Source: Candidatus Poseidoniales archaeon
GTDB taxonomy: Archaea; Thermoplasmatota; Poseidoniia; Poseidoniales; Poseidoniaceae
Direction: 5' to 3'
NCBI GenBank assembly: GCA_003602575.1
Contig: QQRY01000014.1
Span: forward strand, 17,163 to 67,373
DNA length: 50,211 bases
The notes under the pieces were generated by a model, which was given only the letters and a program-made list of their open reading frames with translations, was not told the origin of the DNA and did not search any database. This document shows positions 36,387 to 45,138 of the stretch, one piece after another. The translations under genes were made by a program, and so were the position numbers. Each line of letters starts with the position of its first letter. The first letter of the stretch is position 1.

Positions 36387-36710
36387 ATGGATTGGACAGA
36401 ACAAGAATTACAAGCAATAGTTGATGAACACGCCCTAGTGTTGTTCATGAAAGGAACACCGAATGAACCACAGTGTGGCTTTTCTAATAGGGCAGCACAA
36501 GTTTTACAACAACTTGGAGAACCATTTGCAGCAGTCAATATTTTGACCGATCCAAGAGCAATTCCATCGGTCTGTAATTGGGCAGACTTCCCAACAATGC
36601 CTCAGGTATATGTTCACGGAGAACTCATCGGCGGGTCTGACATTGCTCTAGAGATGCTTCAAGATGGAAGCCTTAGAGAAATGTTTGATGCTGGACGAGA
36701 CTCCAATTAA
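36387..36710 (+). CDS. CGFS monothiol glutaredoxin (Grx4/GrxD type)
   Basis: 107-aa monothiol glutaredoxin. The active site FMKGTPNEPQCGFSNRA contains the CGFS motif that binds a 2Fe-2S cluster with glutathione or another thiol. FPTMPQVYVHGELIGGSDI is the classic substrate/cis-Pro region. It functions in iron-sulfur cluster transfer or iron sensing together with BolA, encoded immediately upstream. Glutathione is not generally made by archaea, so the cluster's thiol ligand here is an open question. Confidence 0.92.
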   Translation: MDWTEQELQAIVDEHALVLFMKGTPNEPQCGFSNRAAQVLQQLGEPFAAVNILTDPRAIPSVCNWADFPTMPQVYVHGELIGGSDIALEMLQDGSLREMFDAGRDSN

Positions 36711-36740
36711 ACTAATTATAAAATCAATCACGGTGATTTG

Positions 36741-37970
36741 ATGGGACAGGAATCAAGACGCTTAGTAGTCGATGGCGGACAGCCAATAGTCGACTTCGAT
36801 AATAAGGCGTTCAAACCTATACCTCAATCCGGAATTGACCTAGCTGTAAAGGCGATGAGCGCTGGAGTAATGTATCGTTATCAACCTAAGAGTAAGGAAC
36901 TTTCAATCACTGCAAAACTTGAACATAGTTTCTCAAAGTACATGGGAGTAAAGCACACAATCGGTACTAATTCATGTGGTTCTGCAATGTTCATTGCACT
37001 AAATATAGTTGGAGTTAAACCAGGAGATAAAATTCTAACCAATGCTTTTACTTTCCATGCAGTACCTTCTGTTATTGAACATGCCAGAGCAATTCCAGTT
37101 CTTGTCGAAAGTAACCGTGAGTGGGCTATGAGCGCTGAAGACTTGGATAAGAAAGCCACTGAAACCGGTGCTAAGGTCTTACTAATGTCATACATGAGGG
37201 GGCATGTTCCTGATATGGACGCGGTAATGGAAGTCGTCAAGAAGCATGATTTGATATTCATCGAAGACTGTGCACACGCATATGAAACACTATGGAATGG
37301 AGAATTCCTTGGTAAATTCGGCCATATTGGCTGTTTCTCAACTCAATCTTCCAAGGGAATGAGTGCTGGAGAAGGTGGATTATTCATCACAGATAATGAT
37401 GAATATGCTGCTAAGGCTGTACTTTACGCCGGTTCATATGAGAGACTATGGACCAAGCACTTTGACTTAGATGCCGAATTGATGGATAGATTACAAAATC
37501 AAGTTCCTGGATACTCGATGCGAATGCAAGAAGTCACAGCAGCAATGCTGACTCCACAAATCGAGAGACTTCCTAAGATTAAGAAAATCCATGTCGAAAA
37601 TTGGAATCTACTTCACAGTTTAATTCACGACCATGAAAATATCGAGATTCCAATGCCACTGCCTCAAGTTGACAGTTTCTGCGATACAATGCAATTCCAC
37701 TTGGTTGGGCTTTCTCGAGAAAAGGCAGACCAGTTTATCGATTTGATGAAGATGGAAAAAGTTCCAATGCAAATCTTTGGAGCCAAGCGCAATGCCAGAG
37801 ATTACCGTCAATGGGAATATGTTGAAGCGCACAAAGAAGAGTTAGGAGAAACCATTGCTAACATTGAATTTGCTTGTGATCTGTCTCTTCAACCACATTT
37901 GACTCAAGATAACATCCGAGTTATGGCTCAAGTTATTGGCGAAGTTCTCGCTTACATCAATACCCAATAA
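36741..37970 (+). CDS. DegT/DnrJ/EryC1/StrS-family aminotransferase
   Basis: PLP-dependent sugar aminotransferase-like protein, 409 aa. Cofactor motifs: GTNSCGSAMFIALNIVGVKP, IFIEDCAHAYET (Asp holding the pyridine ring) and CFSTQSSKGMSAGEGG, where the Lys is the Schiff-base residue. Such enzymes aminate keto-sugars, or act as PLP dehydratases. ATG 36741 is preceded by GGTGAT three bases upstream. It is 30 bp after the glutaredoxin gene and close to the glycan genes; a role in amino-sugar synthesis is likely but the substrate is unknown. Confidence 0.88.
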   Translation: MGQESRRLVVDGGQPIVDFDNKAFKPIPQSGIDLAVKAMSAGVMYRYQPKSKELSITAKLEHSFSKYMGVKHTIGTNSCGSAMFIALNIVGVKPGDKILTNAFTFHAVPSVIEHARAIPVLVESNREWAMSAEDLDKKATETGAKVLLMSYMRGHVPDMDAVMEVVKKHDLIFIEDCAHAYETLWNGEFLGKFGHIGCFSTQSSKGMSAGEGGLFITDNDEYAAKAVLYAGSYERLWTKHFDLDAELMDRLQNQVPGYSMRMQEVTAAMLTPQIERLPKIKKIHVENWNLLHSLIHDHENIEIPMPLPQVDSFCDTMQFHLVGLSREKADQFIDLMKMEKVPMQIFGAKRNARDYRQWEYVEAHKEELGETIANIEFACDLSLQPHLTQDNIRVMAQVIGEVLAYINTQ

Positions 37971-37984
37971 TTTATATTATATTT

Positions 37985-38134
37985 CTAACGTATTCGTATG
38001 TTAGATTTTTTATCATTTAACACTGAAAGAGATATAATTTTAGCAGTGGAAGTTCCTGCACCAGGGGGATAGTATCCAAAGTCATTGAGTCTTTCTTTTG
38101 CGGAGTCATTTGCATTTTGATAAGCGGAATCCAC
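37985..38134 (-). other. Possible small or decayed ORF (49 codons)
   Basis: The 295-bp gap 37971-38265 has one protein-like minus-strand frame, GTG at 38134 to TAG at 37985. It includes DSAYQNANDSAKERLNDFGY and YPPGAGTSTAKI, compositions that look coding. A second short protein-like stretch (HNLGHLEDVEVK) lies just upstream in another frame, ending at about 38149, which could mean a frameshifted remnant of a longer gene. No SD, no family recognised. The rest of the gap is AT-rich. Confidence 0.25.
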
Positions 38135-38265
38135 TTTTTACCAGTTATTTTACCTCAACATCTTCTAAATGGCCCAAATTATGAACTCGATATATTTTTT
38201 AGATTAATTGTTTAATGACAGTTTCCCCGTTATTTTACTGGAAATATACTTTTATCAACTATTGT

Positions 38266-39720
38266 TCAAAATCTAAAGTAAATGAAATCAACAGTTTCTG
38301 CCGGTCTAAATAAGAAAATAGCAGTTAGTAGAAAACCACAGCAGATTCCCCAAATAAAGGAGTTTTGTCTCCCTATCCAATTTTTGAATCCACCGATTTT
38401 TCTGCTTATGCCATGCATTAATACAAATATTATTACTAAACCAAAAGTCATGAGTTTAATCTCAGGTAGAGATTCTTGAAACTCTAATTTGTCCCAATGC
38501 GAATCATAACCGATAAATGTCTTTAAAGATCTTAATAGCATTGAAGTATCTTCTACTCTAAATACCAACCAAGTCATAAAGATAAAATATTGCGTAATAA
38601 TCCAACTGACAAAAATCATAGTTTTTGGAGCGATTTCAAAAGTCTTGTTTATGATATTAAATTTAATTATGAATCTATGAGATAGTAGTAGTAAACCGTG
38701 CATAGCACCCCATAGAACGAAATTCCATGATGCGCCATGCCAAAGTCCTCCAAGTAGCATAGTCCCCATAAGTGAAAATATGAGAACCCGTGTACCTCCT
38801 CTACTTCCTCCCAGCGGTATATACAGGTAATCTCTTAGCCATGTGGAGAGTGAAATATGCCATCGTCGCCAGAATTCTTGAGGCGATTTAGATGTGTATG
38901 GAGATTCGAAATTTTCTGGTAAGTCAATCCCAATTAAGTGTGCTGAACCAAGCGCAATATCAGTATAAGCTGAAAAATCACAATAAATCTGAATTCCAAA
39001 ACATAATGCTCCCCACCACACCAGTCCAATATTGTCCAAAGGTGCACCGTCAATAAATATCGAATTGACATGTATTGCGACATTATCCGCTATTACTAAT
39101 TTCTTAACCAACCCATACATTATCAAAGTTAGCCCTATCCTAAATCTATAGGAATTACACTTTACTGGAGACTTAATCTGTTCTAGGAAATGCTGAGACC
39201 TTACAATTGGCCCTGCTACTAGCTGTGGGAAAAAAGCAGCGTAACAAGCGAAATCGATAAACCTGGCATATGGGTCATGTTTCTTTCTATAAATATCAAT
39301 TGTATAAGACATAGTCTGGAATGTATAAAATGAAATTCCAACAGGTAATAATAGACCAAAAGAATCTAGTTCTGGGGCTCCAGTAAATCGTAGACTAACA
39401 AAATTCAATGATTCGATTAGGAAATCTAAATATTTGAAAATAGCTAAAATCCCTAAGTTTATTGTTAAACTACCAATCAACCATCTTTTCCGGACTTTTT
39501 GATTGTCAGTATTGTGAATTTTCTTACCAGCAGTCCAATCAATAATCGTGGATGTTAGTAGTAGTAATATGTGCCAACCAGATGCTAACCAAAAGAAAAT
39601 ATAACTCATTGCTAGCATTAGTAAGACTTGAATATCTCGGCGTTGTCTTCCAACAAAAAGAACTAATATTACTACCAAGGGTAGAAAAATTTTGTAATAA
39701 TCTAGTGTTACGAAATCCAT
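38266..39720 (-). CDS. MBOAT-family O-acyltransferase (AlgI-like)
   Basis: 484-aa multi-pass membrane O-acyltransferase that moves acyl groups, usually acetyl, across the membrane onto a glycan. The catalytic histidine is His328 in GGLWHGASWNF, with the second conserved His in FWRRWHISLSTWLRDYLYI (near 283-300). PVGISFYTFQTMSYTIDIYR and CDFSAYTDIALGSAHLIGI are AlgI/DltB-type signatures. ATG start with GGTGAT three bases upstream. The next gene upstream in the transcript is a SGNH-domain protein, the usual partner that finishes acyl transfer outside. Confidence 0.92.
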   Translation of the reverse strand: MDFVTLDYYKIFLPLVVILVLFVGRQRRDIQVLLMLAMSYIFFWLASGWHILLLLTSTIIDWTAGKKIHNTDNQKVRKRWLIGSLTINLGILAIFKYLDFLIESLNFVSLRFTGAPELDSFGLLLPVGISFYTFQTMSYTIDIYRKKHDPYARFIDFACYAAFFPQLVAGPIVRSQHFLEQIKSPVKCNSYRFRIGLTLIMYGLVKKLVIADNVAIHVNSIFIDGAPLDNIGLVWWGALCFGIQIYCDFSAYTDIALGSAHLIGIDLPENFESPYTSKSPQEFWRRWHISLSTWLRDYLYIPLGGSRGGTRVLIFSLMGTMLLGGLWHGASWNFVLWGAMHGLLLLSHRFIIKFNIINKTFEIAPKTMIFVSWIITQYFIFMTWLVFRVEDTSMLLRSLKTFIGYDSHWDKLEFQESLPEIKLMTFGLVIIFVLMHGISRKIGGFKNWIGRQNSFIWGICCGFLLTAIFLFRPAETVDFIYFRF

Positions 39721-39734
39721 ATAATCACCAAATT

Positions 39735-41909
39735 TTATTTATCGCACTCATTACTAATACTGTCTAATGGTAGTTTAAATTCACTTTTAATGATACCTTG
39801 ATCAATATATTCTTGTAATTCAGTAACTGAAACAACTTTATAATCACTAGGTAAAACTTTCAGAAATTGAGTAAATAACTCTAACTTAGAATAATCCTCT
39901 AAATAAAAATAATTACTTTCATTTTTTGATAAGAAAGAAAAACTGTATAGAACCATCGTCATCACTCTAGTATCTTGCTGATTTGAAAAAAATCGTTCGA
40001 AGGTTTCACTAATTGGCCATTCTTGTTCATATACAGATTCATCTATTCTTGAATATACAATAATTTCACCATTCTCATCTACAACATAACTTACAGGAAA
40101 TTCCATCACACCATTTTCCCATTCAAAATTTTGAACATAGCCATAAGAAAAATTTTGTGTCGAAGTAAAAAGATTATAGTTATATGATTGTGTCAAACCG
40201 TGTTTGGCCATTGAAACAATAATTGTATCACAATATCTGTATGCTCCTGCCCTAAATGCTATAGGTTTATCAATGCCTGCCAAATCAAAGATTTCCATCG
40301 ATTTGGTAAACCAATAATCAGCAGTTTCTTGGGTCCAACAAGACATATAATTATCTTTAACAGCTCCGCTTTCGATCCAACTTTCACTGATTAAAATCTC
40401 ACTCCAACTGGAAGAATTTACCATCGAAGGATACATACGCATTTGGACGTCATGGCCTCTCGAATCAATATATTGCATTACATCAATAATTTCAGTACTA
40501 TAGGAATAGAATTCTAATACATCTACAAAAAATGATATCTTAACACCTACATCATCGGCAGCGTCCATCATTTCTTTTATGCCAGCTCTTTCATCCCCAA
40601 AAACGCCCCACATGCATCTTGAAACATGTTCACTTACTCCTTCGTCACTATCTAAATTAGCGCACTTAGACCCAGCTTCAACATTTACACTAATGACTAG
40701 TAATTTTGGGACTTCCATTATTTCTTGGTGAATGACTTTTTCATCTTGAGTTGAAGTATTTTCTATTATTGAACGATCAAAATTAATTTTTTCTCCACTT
40801 TTATTCAATACTTGATCGATTACGGGAGCTATCCTGTTACAAAATTCTAGCCTTCCTTCATCATCTAGATGATTACGATCATAAAAGTGTTGATCTTGCC
40901 ATCCTGTTTCCCAAGTTTGATCAAAAATCGTGACACCAGGCCATTCACCATAGTATTCTAATGTTTGATTTAACCCATCCCATTTTCCATCAGAAACATA
41001 AGTCATAGACATAGGGTGGTAAGGAGGAGTGACAATTATGACTTTTATTTCATTTTCCAGTAAAGTCGAAATTTGATAGTCTAGTGCAAGATGTGATTGA
41101 GAGCCGTAATATGAGGGTTTGTAATTGCCAGTTTTACTCATTTGTGTTTCATTATAAGTTTCCCTTTCTTCAGTGGTGTCACCGTCAAAACCGTACCTAT
41201 CTGCAGGAAAAATGGGCGTCTGCAGATAGTTTTCCCAATCAGAAGATGATTTATCGGGTATCCAGCCATATGCTCCAGTTTCTCTTGCAGTAGTTTCGTT
41301 GTAAAAAAGTCGTTTTAATCTTTCTTCAATAGCACTTGGAAAATATTCTTGCTTAAACTTCATTCTATCATACATATCTAGTGCAATCCATTCTTTATGT
41401 TCGGGATCTATGATATCTACCCATCCTCCAATATCTAGAGCGTCTTGATTCATGGAATCTAATTTGAATCTTAATTCTACATACTCTTCCGATGATTTAG
41501 AGGTATTCATAAGTAAATTTGGAGCGATTTCAATTAGTACAATTTCAGGGCTTGAATCAACAATTCTTGGTATGTGTAACATGTCCGTGTAGGGTCTTGA
41601 TGAAGGCTGAGCAATATTATAGACATTTGCCTCATTAAAAAGTATATCACCTATACATCCTCCGTCTAGACCCTTAAACATCTGTGAAGAACCAGTTCCA
41701 ATAACAGAATTTGTATCATCTTCACCAATTGTAATTAAGGCATCTTTAGTAATGGTATATCTCGTTCCAGTAAGCATTGAACCATCTCTCATTAGAGAAT
41801 CATTCACTAAAGATAGAACAGAGTTAGAAAGAAAGAAAAAAACTACCACAGTTACCATCAAAGAGGGTAATAAATGAGTCTTTTTTGCATGGTCTGCTTC
41901 AGTTTTCAC
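39735..41909 (-). CDS. Fusion of SGNH (AlgJ/DltD-like) domain and degenerate polysaccharide deacetylase domain
   Basis: 724-aa protein with an N-terminal signal anchor (SLMVTVVVFFFLSNSVL, about 16-33). Residues 60-370 look like AlgX/AlgJ/DltD-type SGNH enzymes: Ser in VIGTGSSQMF (70-79) and the Asp-His pair in YDRNHLDDEG (D344, H347). Residues about 402-700 resemble WalW/NodB-type deacetylases, with GHDVQMRMYPS and AFRAGAYRYCDT, but the metal-binding His residues of the usual GHxVQLHxHP motif are Arg and Tyr, and the first motif reads SVNVEAG. The second domain is thus probably a binding rather than catalytic unit. GTG start; TATA-like box 22-31 bp upstream. Upstream of the MBOAT gene, 14 bp apart. 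Confidence 0.75.
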   Translation of the reverse strand: MKTEADHAKKTHLLPSLMVTVVVFFFLSNSVLSLVNDSLMRDGSMLTGTRYTITKDALITIGEDDTNSVIGTGSSQMFKGLDGGCIGDILFNEANVYNIAQPSSRPYTDMLHIPRIVDSSPEIVLIEIAPNLLMNTSKSSEEYVELRFKLDSMNQDALDIGGWVDIIDPEHKEWIALDMYDRMKFKQEYFPSAIEERLKRLFYNETTARETGAYGWIPDKSSSDWENYLQTPIFPADRYGFDGDTTEERETYNETQMSKTGNYKPSYYGSQSHLALDYQISTLLENEIKVIIVTPPYHPMSMTYVSDGKWDGLNQTLEYYGEWPGVTIFDQTWETGWQDQHFYDRNHLDDEGRLEFCNRIAPVIDQVLNKSGEKINFDRSIIENTSTQDEKVIHQEIMEVPKLLVISVNVEAGSKCANLDSDEGVSEHVSRCMWGVFGDERAGIKEMMDAADDVGVKISFFVDVLEFYSYSTEIIDVMQYIDSRGHDVQMRMYPSMVNSSSWSEILISESWIESGAVKDNYMSCWTQETADYWFTKSMEIFDLAGIDKPIAFRAGAYRYCDTIIVSMAKHGLTQSYNYNLFTSTQNFSYGYVQNFEWENGVMEFPVSYVVDENGEIIVYSRIDESVYEQEWPISETFERFFSNQQDTRVMTMVLYSFSFLSKNESNYFYLEDYSKLELFTQFLKVLPSDYKVVSVTELQEYIDQGIIKSEFKLPLDSISNECDK

Positions 41910-41930
41910 ATATCTTCTAATAATTCACGA

Positions 41931-41940
41931 TTTATATATT
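41931..41940 (-). promoter_or_regulatory. TATA-box-like promoter element
   Basis: AATATATAAA on the minus strand, 22-31 bases before the GTG start at 41909. This spacing would put the transcription start at or next to the start codon, implying a leaderless message for the SGNH fusion and MBOAT genes. Confidence 0.55.
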
Positions 41941-41979
41941 GATGTGGAGATATTTGGCAAATGATTTAATTTTGAGAAT

Positions 41980-42747
41980 CTAATCCTCATTCCAATTATC
42001 ATCTAAACAATATTTTTCAAACATATCACGAACTTCCCTAATGCCTCTATTCTTATTATGTCCTCTTGTAGGAATTATTTCTAAATGATAATTTATATTA
42101 TTTTTTAGAAACCAATCAATAAGATATAATGCATGTTCATTAAGATAATTTGTTGTTGAACTAAATCTATTCTCACAAATAAAATAGAGGGGATGATTTT
42201 TTTCGATTGTATCTAAGTATTTTGTTAAATCATTATACTTACTTTCTTCATTTTTTCCTAATATAGCTTCAAAATGTGGTTTCATTCCATTTTCACTATA
42301 TGTTGAACCTAATAATTTTACTTGAGGTACATTAGCATAAATAGCGGTAGCGCCCAATCTACTGCCATGTAAAATCGCACCATATCCGCCCATACTTGAA
42401 CCATAAATGAATAATTTAGAATCGTTCAATGAATTTATCATTTCTTTACTTTTTTCGACTACTAAAAATAATAGATTAGATGTGAAAAATTCATTATTTT
42501 CACCAAGCCACCAAGAGCCTTTTTGTTCATGTCCAAAAGAATCAATTGGTTTTATAGTGTTCCAATATTTTTCAGCATAAAAGGAGGGTCTACTAACATG
42601 TCCTACTCCATGTAATACCAGCATAATTGGTGCTTTCCTTGCATTAATCTTAGCAACATCTAGTCTGAACCACATTTTACGTTTTTTAGAATCAATTACA
42701 AAATGAACGTTCTCATCATTTTGCCATTCCAATCCCAAATCTCCCAA
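41980..42747 (-). CDS. Alpha/beta-hydrolase, esterase-like
   Basis: 255-aa hydrolase. The oxyanion region LVLHGVGHVSRPSF and the nucleophile elbow FIYGSSMGGYGAILHGSRLG (Ser in GSSMGG) are clear, and the C-terminal His is in IIPTRGHNKNRG. It may remove or exchange ester groups on the glycan made by neighbouring genes; that is inference from position. The TTG start at 42747 is supported by GGAGGT six bases upstream (42754-42759). No signal peptide, so it would act inside the cell. Confidence 0.72.
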   Translation of the reverse strand: MGDLGLEWQNDENVHFVIDSKKRKMWFRLDVAKINARKAPIMLVLHGVGHVSRPSFYAEKYWNTIKPIDSFGHEQKGSWWLGENNEFFTSNLLFLVVEKSKEMINSLNDSKLFIYGSSMGGYGAILHGSRLGATAIYANVPQVKLLGSTYSENGMKPHFEAILGKNEESKYNDLTKYLDTIEKNHPLYFICENRFSSTTNYLNEHALYLIDWFLKNNINYHLEIIPTRGHNKNRGIREVRDMFEKYCLDDNWNED

Positions 42748-42753
42748 TAAAAA

Positions 42754-42759
42754 ACCTCC
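42754..42759 (-). promoter_or_regulatory. Shine-Dalgarno site supporting a TTG start
   Basis: GGAGGT on the minus strand, six bases before the TTG at 42747 of the hydrolase gene; no in-frame ATG lies nearby. Confidence 0.6.
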
Positions 42760-42780
42760 ATTTAGTTAAATTCAAATAAA

Positions 42781-44142
42781 TCATTCTATGACATGAGAGG
42801 GTTTTCCAATTGCATATACTTTCCAACCTTTTGAAGCGATATCTTTGAGATTTAGTACACGACGACCATCATAAAGAATAGGGTTTCGCATTCTATTTGC
42901 CAAACCTTCCCAATCAATCGAAAGACAGGCCTTGTGTGCAGTAACAAGTACAACCATGTCATACCCATTTGCCTGTGATAAATCAGTAACTACATCAATA
43001 TCATCAGGGAAATCATTCACATCCAAATGTGGATCCCATGCTCCAACTTTAATTCCTTTAGAGATTAAAGTTTCAGCCAGTGGCTCAGCAGGAGTTTCTC
43101 TAGGGTCTCCAACTTCAGCCTTATATGACCATCCTAAAAGTAAAACTTTTCCTTCACTAGCTGGTACCCCAGCATTCCACATCAAGTCCCCTAACACACC
43201 AGCAACATGGCTTGGCATTGAGCGATTTACAGCTCTAGCAGCGGTAATTAGTCCTGCAGGAACTCCAACATCTGCCGCTCTTTGAATCATGTAATATGGG
43301 TCGACAGGAATACAATGCCCACCTACTCCAACTCCCGGAGTATAGCGATGGAAGTTCCATTTGGTAGCCGCAGCAGAAAGAACATCTTCAACATCGACAT
43401 CAAGAGCAGGGAAAATTCTAGCAAGTTCATTTACTAGGGCAATGTTAATGTCACGCTGAACATTTTCTATTACCTTAGCAGCCTCAGCCACTTCTAACTT
43501 CCCAACATAGCGAACATCTTCAGTGGTCAGTTTACTGTATAGCGATACTAATGCTTCACCAACTTCCGGATTTGAACAACCAATTACACGAGCAACTTGT
43601 CTAACTCCATGTGCAGAATCTCCAGGATTGAATCTTTCAGGACAATAAGCGATTTCTAAATCAACGCCAATCTCCAAACCAAGTTCTTCAACTTCGGGGA
43701 TCCAAGTTTGTGCAGTAACTCCTGGATATACCGTAGATTCCAGTACAACAATTGTACGAGAGCCCTTTTCTAATGATTCAAAAACTGCACGACCGGCTTT
43801 TTGAACATAACTTAAATCCGGTTTCAGGTCTTCAGTAATAGGGGTTGGAACAGTTACTAAAACCACATCACAATGCGGAACAGCCTCTGAAGTAGATGTG
43901 GTAATATTCCATCTTTCACTATTAGGCGCTGGAATTATATCATCAACATCAGGGTCTCCTGTAGGATTTTCTCCTCGTTTAACCATGTCCACAGTTCTCT
44001 GAGAAATATCAACACCCCATACCTCAAAACCAGCATCATGAAACCCGATAGCTGTTGGAAGGCCCACATAACCGAGACCAATTATTCCAACTGTCAAGTT
44101 CCCTGATTCAGCATTAGATGAAAACAAATCAGTATATCCCAT
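42781..44142 (-). CDS. UDP-N-acetylmannosamine/UDP-GlcNAc-type 6-dehydrogenase (WecC/WbpA family)
   Basis: NAD-dependent enzyme oxidising a UDP-sugar to the uronate; 453 aa, full length with all three domains. VGIIGLGYVGLPTAIGFHDA is the NAD-binding start, YCPERFNPGD the substrate loop, VGVGGHCIPVDPYY holds catalytic Cys277, and GWSYKAEVGDPRETPAEPL opens the UDP-binding domain. The GHCIPVDP form is typical of enzymes acting on N-acetylated sugars; with UDP-GlcNAc 2-epimerase nearby, UDP-ManNAc is the likely substrate. ATG 44142 is preferred over TTG 44172, helped by a TATA-like box about 30 bp upstream. Confidence 0.88.
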   Translation of the reverse strand: MGYTDLFSSNAESGNLTVGIIGLGYVGLPTAIGFHDAGFEVWGVDISQRTVDMVKRGENPTGDPDVDDIIPAPNSERWNITTSTSEAVPHCDVVLVTVPTPITEDLKPDLSYVQKAGRAVFESLEKGSRTIVVLESTVYPGVTAQTWIPEVEELGLEIGVDLEIAYCPERFNPGDSAHGVRQVARVIGCSNPEVGEALVSLYSKLTTEDVRYVGKLEVAEAAKVIENVQRDINIALVNELARIFPALDVDVEDVLSAAATKWNFHRYTPGVGVGGHCIPVDPYYMIQRAADVGVPAGLITAARAVNRSMPSHVAGVLGDLMWNAGVPASEGKVLLLGWSYKAEVGDPRETPAEPLAETLISKGIKVGAWDPHLDVNDFPDDIDVVTDLSQANGYDMVVLVTAHKACLSIDWEGLANRMRNPILYDGRRVLNLKDIASKGWKVYAIGKPSHVIE

Positions 44143-44170
44143 ACTACAAAGGACAGGCCACTTACAATTC

Positions 44171-44176
44171 AATATA
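44171..44176 (-). promoter_or_regulatory. TATA-like element for the UDP-sugar dehydrogenase gene
   Basis: TATATT on the minus strand, about 29-34 bases before ATG 44142, consistent with a leaderless or near-leaderless transcript. The 44143-44301 gap is the divergent control region for both halves of the glycan locus. Confidence 0.4.
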
Positions 44177-44301
44177 GCGGTAAATTATTATTCACTGGCA
44201 ATTATTAAGCAGTCGAATAAAGTATAGAAAATTTTCAAAACATAGGTTTCATTGAAGAACACCTTCAGTCCACACCGTGTTATGGGGGGGGAGATAATGC
44301 A

Positions 44302-45138
44302 GTGTTAGAATTACAAGCTAAAACCCCATTTTTTTCTGCACCTTTCAAAATGTATGGTAATTTAAGAAAATACAAAGAATTACTAAAACATTTTATTTTT
44401 AGGGATTTAAAGGTCCGGTATCATAACTCTTTCATTGGATATGGGTGGTCTGTATTAGAGCCATTAGCGTTAACAATTACCTTTTACATTTTATTTGCCA
44501 TATTATCAGATGATGTTGATCCATACAGACCACTTACTATTTTACTCGGAATTTTAGCTTGGTCTTTATTCGCTAAGACCCTTTCTTTAGGTACTATAGG
44601 ATTGCAAAGAAACGCATCACTAATTAAGAGAGTATATTTCCCAAGGGAATTATTCTTGTTTTCAAAAAGTGGTTATCAAATAATTCAAATTTCGTTGAGT
44701 TTATTTGTAATAATTCCGTTGTTAATAAAGTATGAATTGGCACCAACTAGAATGTTAATTCTTCTGCCTGTGGCAGTTATTCTAATTTCTATGCTTGCAT
44801 TGGGGGTCGCATTTATTACGAGTATTTTACAAACTAAAGCCAGAGACATCGAGCATATTGTAACAATATTCTTGAGAATTAGTTTTTACTTATCACCGGT
44901 ATTTTATCCTTTAGATATGATTACAGGAGGCAGGGTGCCAGAAGAATACGCAAGCATTTATTTATTGATTAATCCAATGGCTACTTACATTACTATGATT
45001 CGTTCTGCTTTTACGGGAGCACCTCTCGATATACCAGTTGAAAACCTTGCTTTTACTATAAGTTCAACAGTTGTTTTATTTTGGTTAGGGTCAATATATT
45101 TCATGAGAAATGAAAGAAAGGCGGTGAAGAATTTATGA
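44302..45138 (+). CDS. ABC-2 type polysaccharide export permease
   Basis: 278-aa membrane subunit of a TagG/KpsM/Wzm-type exporter. Family features: amphipathic N-terminus (LLKHFIFRDLKVRYHNSFIG), GWSVLEPLALTITFYILFA, ASLIKRVYFPRELFLF, and six hydrophobic helices, with SPVFYPLDMI near the fifth. GTG start at 44302 has GGAG eight bases upstream at the end of an unusual run of eight Gs (44284-44291). Its stop overlaps the ATPase start (ATGA), so the two subunits are coupled. Confidence 0.9.
   Translation: MLELQAKTPFFSAPFKMYGNLRKYKELLKHFIFRDLKVRYHNSFIGYGWSVLEPLALTITFYILFAILSDDVDPYRPLTILLGILAWSLFAKTLSLGTIGLQRNASLIKRVYFPRELFLFSKSGYQIIQISLSLFVIIPLLIKYELAPTRMLILLPVAVILISMLALGVAFITSILQTKARDIEHIVTIFLRISFYLSPVFYPLDMITGGRVPEEYASIYLLINPMATYITMIRSAFTGAPLDIPVENLAFTISSTVVLFWLGSIYFMRNERKAVKNL

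Noticed and set aside
37998-38072. 24-codon plus-strand ORF (MLDFLSFNTERDIILAVEVP...) after the DegT gene
   Set aside because: Too short to judge, no SD, and it conflicts with the longer minus-strand frame in the same place.
44284-44291. Run of eight Gs as a phase-variation tract before the ABC permease
   Set aside because: It lies outside the coding sequence and overlaps the SD region; slippage could change SD spacing, but a single sequence gives no evidence of length variation.
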